In this document: positions 1-7,334 of the stretch, piece after piece
How the letters are laid out: the number at the start of each line of letters is the position of its first letter
How positions within the stretch are numbered: position 1 is the stretch's first letter
Origin: Jutongia hominis
GTDB taxonomy: Bacteria; Bacillota; Clostridia; Lachnospirales; Lachnospiraceae
NCBI RefSeq assembly: GCF_014384965.1
Contig: NZ_JACRSW010000035.1
Location: 97,672 to 161,671 of the forward strand
Direction of reading: 5' to 3'
DNA: 64,000 bases
Translations under genes and position numbers: made by a program
Notes under the pieces: model-generated
The model's input: the letters and a program-made list of their open reading frames with translations, nothing else
The model's database searches: none
Told to the model about the DNA's origin: nothing

Positions 1-114
1 ACCATAAAATGTATTGATCTCGTTGATTGTCATACCACATAATTCATCAAAGCATTTTTCCTGTGCAAGAATCTTCATTATATTTACATCAAGCCTGTTA
101 ATAGATAAACTCAC
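1..114 (-). CDS. Partial small winged-helix-like protein, N-terminal part only
   Basis: The first 38 codons are visible; the gene runs off the left edge. The GTG start shares one base with the TAG stop of the gene upstream, so the two are probably translationally coupled. The segment RLDVNIMKILAQEK aligns by eye with FDYEILMLLNEK of the winged-helix protein encoded at 620-901, suggesting a second small DNA-binding protein of that kind. Function is not recognisable beyond that. Confidence 0.5.
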   Translation of the reverse strand, partial: MSLSINRLDVNIMKILAQEKCFDELCGMTINEINTFYG

Positions 115-608
115 TACTTCGCACCTCCCTTCTTTTTGTTATCCATAAGCTGATTACAAACCTTTTTCAGTTCTTGATACTGAAGGTCTGTTGCAATATC
201 CTTGCTATCGCTCTTATCAATTACCGAAAATTTTCCTTTATTTAATGAGCTCTCTTTGATTTTGTAACCAATCTTACCCATTTCACATTTCAGCCTCTTA
301 ATATAATTCTCCTTGGCTTTCTGTATCTTAGGTTTCTTTATCAGCTTGTAATAATAGTTGCGATACATATTACTCAATATCCTGTCTGGTCTAATGGGAT
401 GAGGTACAGGGTGTCCTTTTTTATTCTTCTTGAATGCATGTACCTTAAATTCCCATTCGTAGACTAGCAAATCATAATCTTTAGGATATTTTTCTTTAAA
501 AGAACTGATAAACTCTTTCTCATTCAATTTCTTTGCATCTATCAGCTCATTAAATAAATCCGTTACTTTCTTGCTCAAATCCGCAATATAAATTTTTCCG
601 TATGCCAT
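114..608 (-). CDS. Hypothetical basic protein of the mobile element
   Basis: A 164-residue lysine-rich protein that I do not recognise. It has no predicted membrane segment and no cysteine motif. The middle part (about residues 60-105) carries HPVPHPIRPDRI followed by a very basic helical stretch, which would suit a nucleic-acid-binding role, but this is inference only. It lies between two small winged-helix genes: 11 bases downstream of the one at 620-901, and overlapping the start of the partial one at 1-114 by one base. The three therefore form one leftward operon driven from the 1.05-1.4 kb control region. Confidence 0.6.
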   Translation of the reverse strand: MAYGKIYIADLSKKVTDLFNELIDAKKLNEKEFISSFKEKYPKDYDLLVYEWEFKVHAFKKNKKGHPVPHPIRPDRILSNMYRNYYYKLIKKPKIQKAKENYIKRLKCEMGKIGYKIKESSLNKGKFSVIDKSDSKDIATDLQYQELKKVCNQLMDNKKKGGAK

Positions 609-619
609 TTACACCATCC

Positions 620-901
620 TTAATTTTGTGCTTTACAATATTTTTTTCCTAGTTCATCAATGTAATATGTACTTGCTAATCCATCTACAAGACCACACTT
701 CACATATCCTTGCTTAGTCATTTCCTGCAAATGTCTATAAGCTGTACTGTACGACTTCCTTTTTGCTACTGAAATATCTTCTAATATCTGTGAGATATTC
801 ATTGCTTTTAATGAATTATCCACATTTTTCTCATTCAGCAACATCAGGATTTCATAATCAAACTTTGTCATTGCTTTCCACACCTCCTTGTCCCTCGTCA
901 T
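620..901 (-). CDS. Small winged-helix DNA-binding protein
   Basis: A 93-residue protein with the layout of a stand-alone winged helix-turn-helix: a first helix (FDYEILMLLNEK), a helix-turn-helix with recognition helix near KSYSTAYRHLQEMTKQG (residues 48-65), and a short wing leading to TYYIDELGKKY. The fold resembles MarR/PadR-type domains without their dimerisation helices. It is the first gene of a leftward operon and sits downstream of a 0.45-kb leader containing divergent promoters and hairpins. A role in controlling copy number or transfer of the element is plausible but inferred. Confidence 0.6.
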   Translation of the reverse strand: MTRDKEVWKAMTKFDYEILMLLNEKNVDNSLKAMNISQILEDISVAKRKSYSTAYRHLQEMTKQGYVKCGLVDGLASTYYIDELGKKYCKAQN

Positions 902-1055
902 TAAATGCTAAAAAATATATTGGCATTCTGCCCTCCATATACTTATTCGCCTTTTGAAAAATGATTTTTCATAATAGAATACATAAGTCTCACTCTGATT
1001 CCTCTTATCATGTGCCTCTACTTATTAATACACCTCTTACAAACGAAATTCCCCC

Positions 1056-1085
1056 GTAATACAGAATTTCTTATTAAGTTGTCAA
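1056..1085 (-). promoter_or_regulatory. Leftward promoter of the winged-helix operon
   Basis: On the minus strand TTGACA (1080-1085) and TATTAC (1056-1061) are separated by 18 bases, facing the gene at 620-901. Its -35 box overlaps the -35 box of the rightward promoter that would make the antisense RNA, so the two polymerases should interfere. Confidence 0.5.
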
Positions 1086-1109
1086 GGTACTGTGTTTCTT
1101 CTATATAAA
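1079..1109 (+). promoter_or_regulatory. Rightward promoter of predicted antisense RNA
   Basis: TTGTCA (1079-1084), a 17-base spacer and TATATA (1102-1107) with AAAT following. No open reading frame follows; instead three hairpins and a terminator lie downstream, which suggests a non-coding transcript. Confidence 0.45.
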
Positions 1110-1113
1110 TGTG

Positions 1114-1284
1114 TTTGGGAAATTAGCATTAGCAGACAGCTAATGCTTGACTAAAAGATTTTTTCATGATAGTATTTTAGATACCAATATGTGTGTCAAG
1201 TTTACCAGACTTGTCACATTACCATGAGCCTTTAGCATTGGATGTTACCAGCATCCAGATTGTTGCTATTGGCTTTTTCTTTTA
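1114..1284 (+). ncRNA. Predicted small antisense RNA with three stem-loops
   Basis: Between a rightward promoter and a rightward terminator there is about 170 bp without a reading frame. It can fold into three hairpins: AGCATTAGC paired with GCTAATGCT (1125-1147), GTGTCAAGT paired with ACTTGTCAC with one mismatch (1193-1217), and the terminator stem (1227-1274). The second and third have the identical seven-base loop TTACCAG (1202-1208 and 1245-1251). The transcript would be fully complementary to the leader of the leftward operon started at about 1359. That arrangement is typical of countertranscript RNAs that control plasmid or element genes. Existence of the RNA is a prediction. Confidence 0.45.
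1227..1284 (+). terminator. Rho-independent terminator, rightward
   Basis: A long interrupted stem (AGCC, TAGCA, TGGATG on the left arm; CATCCA, TGCTA, GGCT on the right arm) is followed directly by TTTTTCTTTT. No protein gene on this strand precedes it, so it must end either a small RNA or read-through transcription. Confidence 0.6.
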
Positions 1285-1365
1285 TGTACCAATCACTTTT
1301 ATAATTGCATTTGAAATACGATGTAATGTGTCTTGAAAACCTTTGTATCTCTCTTGCATGGTCTT

Positions 1366-1394
1366 ACTATATCACCGCATGTACATATTGTCAA
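1366..1394 (-). promoter_or_regulatory. Strong leftward promoter with an operator in its spacer
   Basis: On the minus strand TTGACA (1389-1394), a 17-base spacer and TATAGT (1366-1371). The ATGTACAT palindrome at 1379-1386 lies inside the spacer, so a bound repressor would block polymerase. The transcript would run left through the hairpin region into the winged-helix operon. Confidence 0.55.
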
Positions 1395-1487
1395 GTTGTT
1401 TTATTGAATATGTACATGTTTTATCATTTTATGTATTTACAGGCTTGTTGTTTACATATCTATCTTTTTACATTATAATATGTACAT
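1379..1487. promoter_or_regulatory. Three ATGTACAT operator palindromes
   Basis: Perfect ATGTACAT palindromes occur at 1379-1386, 1410-1417 and 1480-1487. The first sits in the leftward promoter spacer and the third just after the -10 box of the rightward promoter of the HTH gene at 1511. The likely ligand is that HTH protein, acting on itself and on the divergent operon. Confidence 0.5.
1451..1479 (+). promoter_or_regulatory. Promoter of the HTH regulator gene
   Basis: TTTACA (1451-1456), 17-base spacer, consensus TATAAT (1474-1479). It is followed by an AAGGAGG ribosome site (about 1495-1501) and the ATG at 1511. An ATGTACAT palindrome overlaps the expected start point. Confidence 0.6.
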
Positions 1488-1510
1488 ATCATTTAAGGAG
1501 GTAATTTTTC

Positions 1511-2593
1511 ATGTTCCCTAAAAAAATAAAAATAACAGACGAACTAATACAGTTAATTATAGATACAAGAAAAGAACATAATTTGACAGCATACCAATTA
1601 TCAGAAAAAATCGGCAAAAACAAATCATGGCTGCCGAATATAGAAAATAGACGTACAAAAAATATTTCACGAGACGATCTTATATTGCTATTTAAGGATT
1701 TTGCAAAAGAAGAGAATATGGATGCAGAGGAATTTGTTATCAAATATTTATCTCCAACCGCTACGGTAGAATTAAATGATAATGTTTCTGTTCCTAATCA
1801 TTACCTGCAAAATTCAATGGGTATTTATTCCCCAGATCATGATATGCTGCATATATCTGATGAAGAACGGATCAAGAGAATGGAATATTATATACAGGAT
1901 AAACCATATGAAGTTGATTTAATGCGTCTGAAAAAGAATTTAAAGGATTTGTCAGATACAATCATAGATGAATTTAGTTACTGTGAAACACCAGACGATA
2001 GAAGAAATATGATCAATTTGGTAAAAACAATGCGAGTAAACTTTCAAGGTGAATTTGCTTATACTCAAAAATTATACCAGTTCCCTTTATTCCACGGTGA
2101 TGCCGAAACATGTTTTGGAAAAACTGTTGGAGAAGATTATTTGCAGAAAACCAATAGTAATATTGAAAGTTTTTCTGCAAAACAAAAATTGTTATATTCG
2201 TATGCAGACATATGTAGCGACATAAACTTTGAAGAAGGAAACTATAATCTATTTGTTGATTTAATACTCATAAATGAGAAAACCGACATTGAAAAGTTAG
2301 ATGATGTTCTTTTCGGATTTGAAAGTTTCATATATGAATTACATGAATATCTTTTAGCTGCCAAAAATGAAGCACTAATAAATCATCATCCATGTAAAAT
2401 TAACTTCATAAGGTTATTTGAACACATCATTAAATCCTTGAATGATTTTATTAGTAATGTAAAATTAGATTACCATTTTGAATATACAATGCCGACACAG
2501 GATACCGATATAGATGAATTGATTAAAAAATGCTTGGAATTAAATACTATTACTTATGGAATAAAACAAGCTATACGAAACAAAAAGCAGTAA
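1511..2593 (+). CDS. XRE-type helix-turn-helix regulator with large C-terminal domain
   Basis: A 360-residue protein. Residues about 8-62 form a Cro/C1-type helix-turn-helix (IIDTRKEHNLTAYQLSEKIG, then KNKSWLPNIENRR as turn and recognition helix). The remaining 290 residues are acidic and largely helical, without a recognisable domain. The gene has a strong ribosome site, its own promoter, and three palindromic sites in the promoter region, so it is probably autoregulated and controls the divergent leftward operon. It resembles master regulators of integrative elements in position and layout; the role of the long C-terminal part (ligand binding, dimerisation or protease-sensitive switch) is unknown. 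Confidence 0.65.
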   Translation: MFPKKIKITDELIQLIIDTRKEHNLTAYQLSEKIGKNKSWLPNIENRRTKNISRDDLILLFKDFAKEENMDAEEFVIKYLSPTATVELNDNVSVPNHYLQNSMGIYSPDHDMLHISDEERIKRMEYYIQDKPYEVDLMRLKKNLKDLSDTIIDEFSYCETPDDRRNMINLVKTMRVNFQGEFAYTQKLYQFPLFHGDAETCFGKTVGEDYLQKTNSNIESFSAKQKLLYSYADICSDINFEEGNYNLFVDLILINEKTDIEKLDDVLFGFESFIYELHEYLLAAKNEALINHHPCKINFIRLFEHIIKSLNDFISNVKLDYHFEYTMPTQDTDIDELIKKCLELNTITYGIKQAIRNKKQ

Positions 2594-3352
2594 AATTCCA
2601 CATGAAATTGTTCTTTCATTTTTGGTGCAAGAAATGCATTATATAGTGCTTTTATTTAAGATTTTATACTATATATTGTGTATTTATTGACAAATATAAT
2701 AAAACCAGAAAAAATCTGTGGCATTTTCCACAGTTTTGCATCTCATATTAATTTATCAGTATATTACGCAAATTAATTTCTTCTGTATAAGCCATCGGAT
2801 TAGTTTATTTCTGATGGCTTATATATGTATGAGTTTCTTCTTATCTAATAGTATTGATGGTTATGTCAATAGTCACATATAATTTCCGAACCAGTTTTCC
2901 TATAAAATTCTTCATTTTTTTTTCATCTACATGCCATAAAAATGCCATAAAGTTCAACACTCTTAGATTTTTATTACAGTAAAAAATGCTCGAATCATAG
3001 TTCGATACATACCTGTACTTTCTATGTGTATATGTATTAAGTCCCTTCACAAAAAAGCTAAAAAATCAGCATAAATCTTATTATTCCCCTGATTTTCTTA
3101 AACTTTTCGAACTCATCATCTTTTTGATTAAGGTTTATGTATCAGTTTGCAATTTTTGAATTTTCTTACAGAATTTTCTTACATTTTCATACTACAATCT
3201 AATCTTATCGAACTCCCTAAAAAGTGAAAAAGCCATCGCATAACACGATAGCTTTTCCTTTTCAATCAACCAACATATTTAGAAAGTTTTCCTAAATACC
3301 AATTTTATTATACAATCAATTTGACTTATTTTCCATATGTAAATTTCAGAAG
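2594..3352. other. Gene-free stretch with hairpins
   Basis: No convincing gene on either strand. It holds a weak CTGTGG/CCACAG hairpin with four T after it (2716-2737, possible end of the HTH gene), a 10-bp perfect stem ATAAGCCATC/GATGGCTTAT (2787-2796 with 2813-2822) without a T run, and the bidirectional terminator at 3229-3256. A 69-codon leftward frame at 2841-3050 has no ribosome site and was not accepted. Confidence 0.5.
3229..3256 (-). terminator. Terminator after the leftward gene at 3353
   Basis: AAAGCCATCG and CGATAGCTTT pair around a seven-base loop with one mismatch. Flanking A and T runs make it able to work on both strands; it lies about 100 bp past the stop of the gene at 3353-3901. 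Confidence 0.55.
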
Positions 3353-3901
3353 TTATACCGCAACTTTCTCACAGACATAATCATCATCTTTTCCGAAAAA
3401 CAATTCATTGCAGCACTCTGGACTATTATGATCCCAAACTCTAATAGTTCCGTCTGCATCCTGTATAATCCAATTATCAGGTGTCTCATGATTATATTTC
3501 AAAATAAAGAAATCATACATTTCTGTCTCATTAGAAAGTAACGCATACTTTCCTTGAAAACAATCTGTATATCCTACTTTCTTTTCTGGATCTGTTTCTT
3601 TTCTATGTAATACTGGCATTGGTGCTTCATATACTACTGCTATTTCTGTAGGTACACCATTCTTGTTAATATACTGCTTGTGATCTGCATTGATATAATC
3701 CCATGCTTCCTGTTCTGCATCAAAGAACTTCATGCCCTCATGTAGATTGTTTTCCATATCATGTTTTGGTTCATTCTGCATATATACAACCCATCCAGTT
3801 TCCATACCAGGCTGATACTTTGTTGCTCTAACTGGCTTAGCCTGATATACTTTTGCATTTTCTTCAAAAATATTGTTCAATTTAAAACTGTTTGTCTCCA
3901 T
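3353..3901 (-). CDS. Hypothetical element protein
   Basis: A 182-residue soluble, acidic protein that I do not recognise. The frame is open further upstream, but the ATG at 3901 is preferred because AAGGAAGGAG lies about ten bases before it, while the upstream start has no such site. Aromatic-rich motifs (GWVVYMQNE, YDFFILKYNHETPDNW, RVWDHNSPECCNELFF) suggest a compact beta-rich fold. It is followed by a terminator, so it is the last gene of the leftward cluster that starts near 5.7 kb. Confidence 0.6.
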   Translation of the reverse strand: METNSFKLNNIFEENAKVYQAKPVRATKYQPGMETGWVVYMQNEPKHDMENNLHEGMKFFDAEQEAWDYINADHKQYINKNGVPTEIAVVYEAPMPVLHRKETDPEKKVGYTDCFQGKYALLSNETEMYDFFILKYNHETPDNWIIQDADGTIRVWDHNSPECCNELFFGKDDDYVCEKVAV

Positions 3902-3935
3902 AATATTACTACTCCTTCCTTGTGAAAATATAACC

Positions 3936-4076
3936 TTATACAGCAGAGTAAAAAGCATCCTCAAATTTTTCCAACTGTTCAGATGTAAGAATATTTTTCA
4001 AATCCTCTTTGCAGTTTTCACACGCTTCTCTCTTTATTCTGTTGCTTTCAATAATATCTTGCATTGTTATAGCCAT
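3936..4076 (-). CDS. Small hypothetical protein, 46 residues
   Basis: A short reading frame starting MAITMQDIIESNRIKREACE, with AAGGTG seven bases before the ATG. It contains one CxxC pair (ACENCKED) and a helical C-terminus. It overlaps the end of the next upstream small gene by ten bases, which supports coupled translation within this cluster of tiny genes. No function can be assigned. Confidence 0.5.
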   Translation of the reverse strand: MAITMQDIIESNRIKREACENCKEDLKNILTSEQLEKFEDAFYSAV

Positions 4077-4213
4077 TGCTTCACCTTCTTTATAATCATT
4101 TCCTTTGTTGGGAAGATTCCTCCATATACCACTTCTGGTCTAGGATTTTTTGGAAATTTCTTTCCATCGCTTGTTATATTATTTTTGTCTGTTAAGATAA
4201 TCTCATCATTCAT
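4067..4213 (-). CDS. Small hypothetical protein, 48 residues
   Basis: Starts MNDEIILTDKNNITSDGKKF, with AGAGG about ten bases before the ATG. It is lysine-rich with a proline-rich centre (KFPKNPRPEVVYGGIFP). It overlaps the downstream 46-residue gene by ten bases. No recognisable domain; accepted because of the ribosome site, the overlap and the tight packing of neighbours. Confidence 0.45.
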   Translation of the reverse strand: MNDEIILTDKNNITSDGKKFPKNPRPEVVYGGIFPTKEMIIKKVKQWL

Positions 4214-4279
4214 TTGTTATTACCTCTTCACTTATATAATGCACCTTTTAGATTATGTTTTCCCCTTTTTGTGGTAAAT

Positions 4280-4468
4280 TTATTTTCTCATTTTTTCCTC
4301 GATGATACTTTTACCTATTATGAAAAACCAATATATTGCTAATGGTATGAGAATCAAAAGGATTTTCATTGTTACATTTTCCACAATCAGAGATGCGACC
4401 AAACCGCACGCCCATACAACCATGCTTATATAGAATCCATATGTAAAAAATTTCAATTTTCTCTTCAT
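4280..4468 (-). CDS. Small two-span membrane protein
   Basis: A 62-residue protein with two hydrophobic segments (about residues 11-30, GFYISMVVWACGLVASLIV, and 34-52, KILLILIPLAIYWFFIIG) and basic ends, so both termini are probably cytoplasmic. It follows the cysteine-rich gene at 4470-4655 by one base. Function unknown; small membrane proteins of this sort are frequent in integrative elements. Confidence 0.55.
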   Translation of the reverse strand: MKRKLKFFTYGFYISMVVWACGLVASLIVENVTMKILLILIPLAIYWFFIIGKSIIEEKMRK

Positions 4469-4469
4469 T

Positions 4470-4655
4470 CTAATACCTCTCGTTCTTCCTGATTTTCTCT
4501 AACTTTTCCTTCTTTTGATTTTTATATCTTACCCTTGCTCTCGGTCTATATTTGTTACAGCGCTGGCAATAATGAACGTGATCCGCTTTTCTACCTTTGG
4601 TGCAAAGTCCGGCACAAACATAGTATAAGCAAGGTGTCTGTCTATCTGTTGCCAT
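4470..4655 (-). CDS. Small cysteine-rich, probable zinc-ribbon protein
   Basis: A 61-residue protein with cysteines at positions 9, 14, 18, 30 and 33 and histidines at 26 and 28, followed by a strongly basic tail (YRPRARVRYKNQKKEK). The pattern suggests a small zinc-binding fold that may contact nucleic acid. Its start overlaps the stop of the upstream gene by one base. Specific function unknown. Confidence 0.55.
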   Translation of the reverse strand: MATDRQTPCLYYVCAGLCTKGRKADHVHYCQRCNKYRPRARVRYKNQKKEKLEKIRKNERY

Positions 4656-4891
4656 TATCCATGACCTCCTCTCAATTCTTTAAGCTGAGATAACATTGTC
4701 GTTTTATCTTCATCGGCTATTTCCTTATCAAATAAAAAGATCTCACCCAACTTTTCAGTGTATGGAATTTCCAATGCTTCCAGAATCTTTTCCACTGTTG
4801 CTACTTCTATCCTATTTATTTGAATTGATTTGTTTTCGCCACTGATAAACACTTGATCTATTTCTTTGTCGTATTCAATTTTTATGCTCAT
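4655..4891 (-). CDS. Small soluble protein sharing a domain with its membrane neighbour
   Basis: A 78-residue acidic protein. Residues about 22-46 (SIQINRIEVATVEKILEALE, then IPYTEK) align by eye with the C-terminal part of the membrane protein encoded just upstream (KIKINMLKIDKMEELLNFLG, then IEFTES). The two probably share a small helical domain, one copy free and one membrane-tethered. No known family is recognised. Confidence 0.55.
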   Translation of the reverse strand: MSIKIEYDKEIDQVFISGENKSIQINRIEVATVEKILEALEIPYTEKLGEIFLFDKEIADEDKTTMLSQLKELRGGHG

Positions 4892-4906
4892 CTTGAGTCT
4901 CCTTAT

Positions 4907-5245
4907 TTAATTCTCTACAGTGCTTTCCGTAAATTCGATTCCTAAGAAATTCAACAACTCTTCCATCTTGTCAATTTTTAGCATGTTGATTTTGATTTTT
5001 TCGCCTGTATCATCATTTACAAGAAATGCTTGTGTAATTCCTTCCTCTACTCCTAATTGTTTCTTCTTATGATATATATACAAATCAATTCCGCAAGCTA
5101 CCAATAACACCATTAAACTGATAATTGGTAATTTAATGTCGATTATAAGTAAAACTGCAAGTATTACACCGCTTAATATCCATGCAGTTAAGGATATATA
5201 AGAGTAATAGGTATATGCTTTCAATTTCTCCGCATAGCTTTTCAT
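4907..5245 (-). CDS. Membrane protein with C-terminal domain shared with the gene at 4655
   Basis: A 112-residue protein with two hydrophobic spans (about residues 16-36 and 39-57), a basic loop (YHKKKQ) and a cytoplasmic C-terminal domain of about 45 residues. That domain resembles most of the neighbouring 78-residue soluble protein. The pair may interact through this domain, for example as a membrane anchor and soluble partner; this is inference from similarity and adjacency. Confidence 0.55.
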   Translation of the reverse strand: MKSYAEKLKAYTYYSYISLTAWILSGVILAVLLIIDIKLPIISLMVLLVACGIDLYIYHKKKQLGVEEGITQAFLVNDDTGEKIKINMLKIDKMEELLNFLGIEFTESTVEN

Positions 5246-5274
5246 ATCATTATTTTTTTTACTTTTAATCAGGG

Positions 5275-5655
5275 TTACTGTACCTCCTTATTAAGTTCGT
5301 TGCATCTGGTTTCTGCTTCTTCCTGTGTGGGGAATAGCTTCTGATCTGTATAGTCGCTCCTATCAGCAAATCCATATTTCACAACTGTTTTCGGTTCGTT
5401 GTGGTGTCCACCAGTGTTAAGCAGATAATTATATACCTTGATATTAGTAATGGTGTCTTTATCAGCTAATTGATATATTTTTCTCTTTCCGTGTAATCGA
5501 CCAGTGCCAAAACATTTATCACATGAGAATCTATTACCATCTACAATAATATGTCCTTCTCCATTACAAGCTGCACATGGTTCTTTTGACCTTGCTTTCT
5601 GGATGATATAGACCTCTTGACCGATGTTGAACTTTGTTTCTATATTTATTTGCAT
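5275..5655 (-). CDS. DnaJ-type zinc-finger protein
   Basis: A 126-residue protein with CAACNGEG (C27, C30) and CDKCFGTG (C45, C48), the CxxCxGxG pattern of the DnaJ cysteine-rich domain, but only one zinc site rather than two. The rest (Tyr-rich, KVVKYGFADRSDY) is not DnaJ-like and no J domain is present. Such single-zinc proteins are common in phages and mobile elements. A good ribosome site (AAAGGGG) precedes the ATG. It is the first gene of a leftward cluster reaching to 3353. Confidence 0.6.
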   Translation of the reverse strand: MQINIETKFNIGQEVYIIQKARSKEPCAACNGEGHIIVDGNRFSCDKCFGTGRLHGKRKIYQLADKDTITNIKVYNYLLNTGGHHNEPKTVVKYGFADRSDYTDQKLFPTQEEAETRCNELNKEVQ

Positions 5656-5962
5656 TGTATTGCCCCTCTTTCTTGTGTTGTTTTTGTGTAATAATACCTG
5701 TTACATCTAAAAATTGCTTTCTATTGACGATAAGCCATTTTGGGGCTTAATTCCTTATTTATGCCCTATATAGTAGGCTTTTTCAATGTCGTAAGTTAAC
5801 GCACTTATTAGTGTACGCATTTTCAATATTACTCACTACATAGGAATGATTCTCGATATAATTTAATCCCTATTAATTTGGTAGGTTATCGCAATTACTA
5901 AACATTTTTGCTTAGTAAATCAAGTGTTTTCGTTGTACACGATATAGTGTACGATAACCAAT
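5656..5962. other. Intergenic control region
   Basis: Gene-free stretch of about 300 bp upstream of the leftward gene at 5275. It holds a TAAGCC/GGCTTA hairpin near 5731-5749 and the nested inverted repeats annotated at 5884-5959. I saw no clear -35/-10 pair with 17-base spacing facing left. Confidence 0.4.
5884..5959. repeat. Nested inverted repeats
   Basis: GGTTATCG (5884-5891) is mirrored by CGATAACC (5952-5959). Inside lie TTACTAA (5896-5902) mirrored by TTAGTAA (5912-5918), and GTACAC (5935-5940) mirrored by GTGTAC (5947-5952). Three nested pairs in 76 bp suggest a protein-binding or DNA-processing site such as a recombinase, excisionase or transfer site. Confidence 0.5.
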
Positions 5963-6262
5963 TTATTCATTCTTTTTCATTTCTGCGTTATATTCCGCTT
6001 CAATATCATCCATAATATCACGCAAATTTTCCTTTGCTCCCTTTAACCAATACAGATTATCATTGGCAAGAATTGGTTTTCCTAACTCATACTGCTTTTC
6101 GATCTTATCCATCATGTACTTAATTCCAGTCTGCATACCAATTTGAAATCCTAAGTTAAAAAGCTCCTGTCTGTTCTCTGCGTTCTCCTGTGATCCGTTC
6201 ATCATCTTATCCATCTCCTTTGACATTTCTCTCATAGCTTCAATAAACTTTTCCATATTCAA
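5963..6262 (-). CDS. Hypothetical helical protein
   Basis: A 99-residue, highly charged, almost wholly helical protein (MNMEKFIEAMREMSKEMDKM at the start, a methionine-rich centre, then KENLRDIMDDIEAEYNAEM). Heptad-like spacing suggests coiled coils. No family recognised. It is followed within 2 bp by the upstream inverted-repeat region and preceded by a 30-residue membrane peptide gene, together forming a short leftward unit next to the recombinase. Confidence 0.5.
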   Translation of the reverse strand: MNMEKFIEAMREMSKEMDKMMNGSQENAENRQELFNLGFQIGMQTGIKYMMDKIEKQYELGKPILANDNLYWLKGAKENLRDIMDDIEAEYNAEMKKNE

Positions 6263-6272
6263 TTAACCTCCA

Positions 6273-6365
6273 TTATGTGTAAATTATCAGCAATACAGCA
6301 ATTATGCTTCCTATAACAATTTGCAGTATAGTTTGCTTTGTTATTGGTTTCGGTTCTTTGTTCAC
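6273..6365 (-). CDS. Tiny membrane peptide, 30 residues
   Basis: A GTG-started frame with AAGGAG eight bases upstream encodes a basic head (NKEPKPITKQ) and one hydrophobic span (TILQIVIGSIIAVLLIIYT). It lies just before the helical protein gene at 5963-6262 on the same strand. A single-span peptide of this size could be a regulatory or toxin-like membrane peptide; function is not established. Confidence 0.45.
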   Translation of the reverse strand: MNKEPKPITKQTILQIVIGSIIAVLLIIYT

Positions 6366-6444
6366 TCAACCGCTCCTTCCTTTTGTGTCCTACATATATA
6401 CAATGCACATTTTGAAAATGATTTTCCCCTCCTTACCAGAAAAT

Positions 6445-7320
6445 TTATAATAATTCGCTCTTTTTCTTGATTTGCTCTAAGTTAGGGTTCAAATACTTCA
6501 ATGTGGTTTTTATACTTGTATGTCCTGCTTGATTTGATACCTCATTGATGCTATATGCTCCACTCTCCAATGCGTTATAACAAAAGAAGTGTCTAAGCAT
6601 ATGCGGATGGATATGGTAGCCATCAACACTAAATTCATCAAATACTTTATTGATAGTGGACGGATTCAAAATCTTCCCTTTGCTGTTATGGAATAAATAA
6701 TCTGATTCCACATTATCTGATCTCTGATATTCCCTTATAGCAGAGATAACCTTTGAATTGATAATAACAATTCTTTGTTTTTCGCCTTTTCCGTCTGCTA
6801 CTCTGATCTGGCTTGCAGCAGTGTTTACATCTACCTTTTTCAAATGCAATACTTCTGATATTCGTAAACCGGCATAAGCCATAATGGTAATAATGGCATA
6901 GTTCCGTTTTGCTGAACATCCTTCAGATTGCAACACTCTTTGTCTGAACTCTTCAACTTCTTTTTTCGTGATATTAGTAGGACTAATTATCTCCGCTTGT
7001 ACCTTTATCAAGTCTGCTTTGCTTATTACAATGTTATCTGGTTGCATCAGCTCATTATATTTAATGAGTGCGGATAACTTTGCATTGATGGACTTCGCAT
7101 TTAGATTCTGTCCTGTCCTCTTACAAGTTTTCACATTCTTCAAATAACTTTTGTATTCCAGAATATTTTCCCTATACAGCTTTTTAAATCCTACATCACC
7201 GAAGCTGTCATTAAACCATCTAAAAAATTCCTTTACCGATGCAATATATACTTTGATTGTCTTTTCGGATTTTCCCTCTAAGTGCATCTTGTTTTCAAAA
7301 TTCATTATCAGTTCATCCAT
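6445..7320 (-). CDS. Tyrosine recombinase/integrase (XerC/XerD-like)
   Basis: A 291-residue site-specific recombinase. The N-terminal SAM-like DNA-binding domain (about residues 1-95, SEKTIKVYIASVKEFFRWF) is followed by the catalytic domain with all expected residues: R153 (AGLRISEV), K178, H240 and R243 (HPHMLRH), H267 (AGHTS) and nucleophile Y276. Length and motif spacing are normal for the Xer/integrase family. It lies inside the element rather than at its right end, so it may resolve multimers, invert DNA or act as one of several recombinases rather than being the sole integrase. Two 16-bp direct repeats lie right upstream. Confidence 0.9.
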   Translation of the reverse strand: MDELIMNFENKMHLEGKSEKTIKVYIASVKEFFRWFNDSFGDVGFKKLYRENILEYKSYLKNVKTCKRTGQNLNAKSINAKLSALIKYNELMQPDNIVISKADLIKVQAEIISPTNITKKEVEEFRQRVLQSEGCSAKRNYAIITIMAYAGLRISEVLHLKKVDVNTAASQIRVADGKGEKQRIVIINSKVISAIREYQRSDNVESDYLFHNSKGKILNPSTINKVFDEFSVDGYHIHPHMLRHFFCYNALESGAYSINEVSNQAGHTSIKTTLKYLNPNLEQIKKKSELL

Positions 7321-7334
7321 AAATACACACCTCC

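Noticed and set aside
2841..3050. 69-codon leftward reading frame
   Set aside because: It starts with GTG without a ribosome site, its composition is not protein-like and it lies in a hairpin-rich intergenic stretch.
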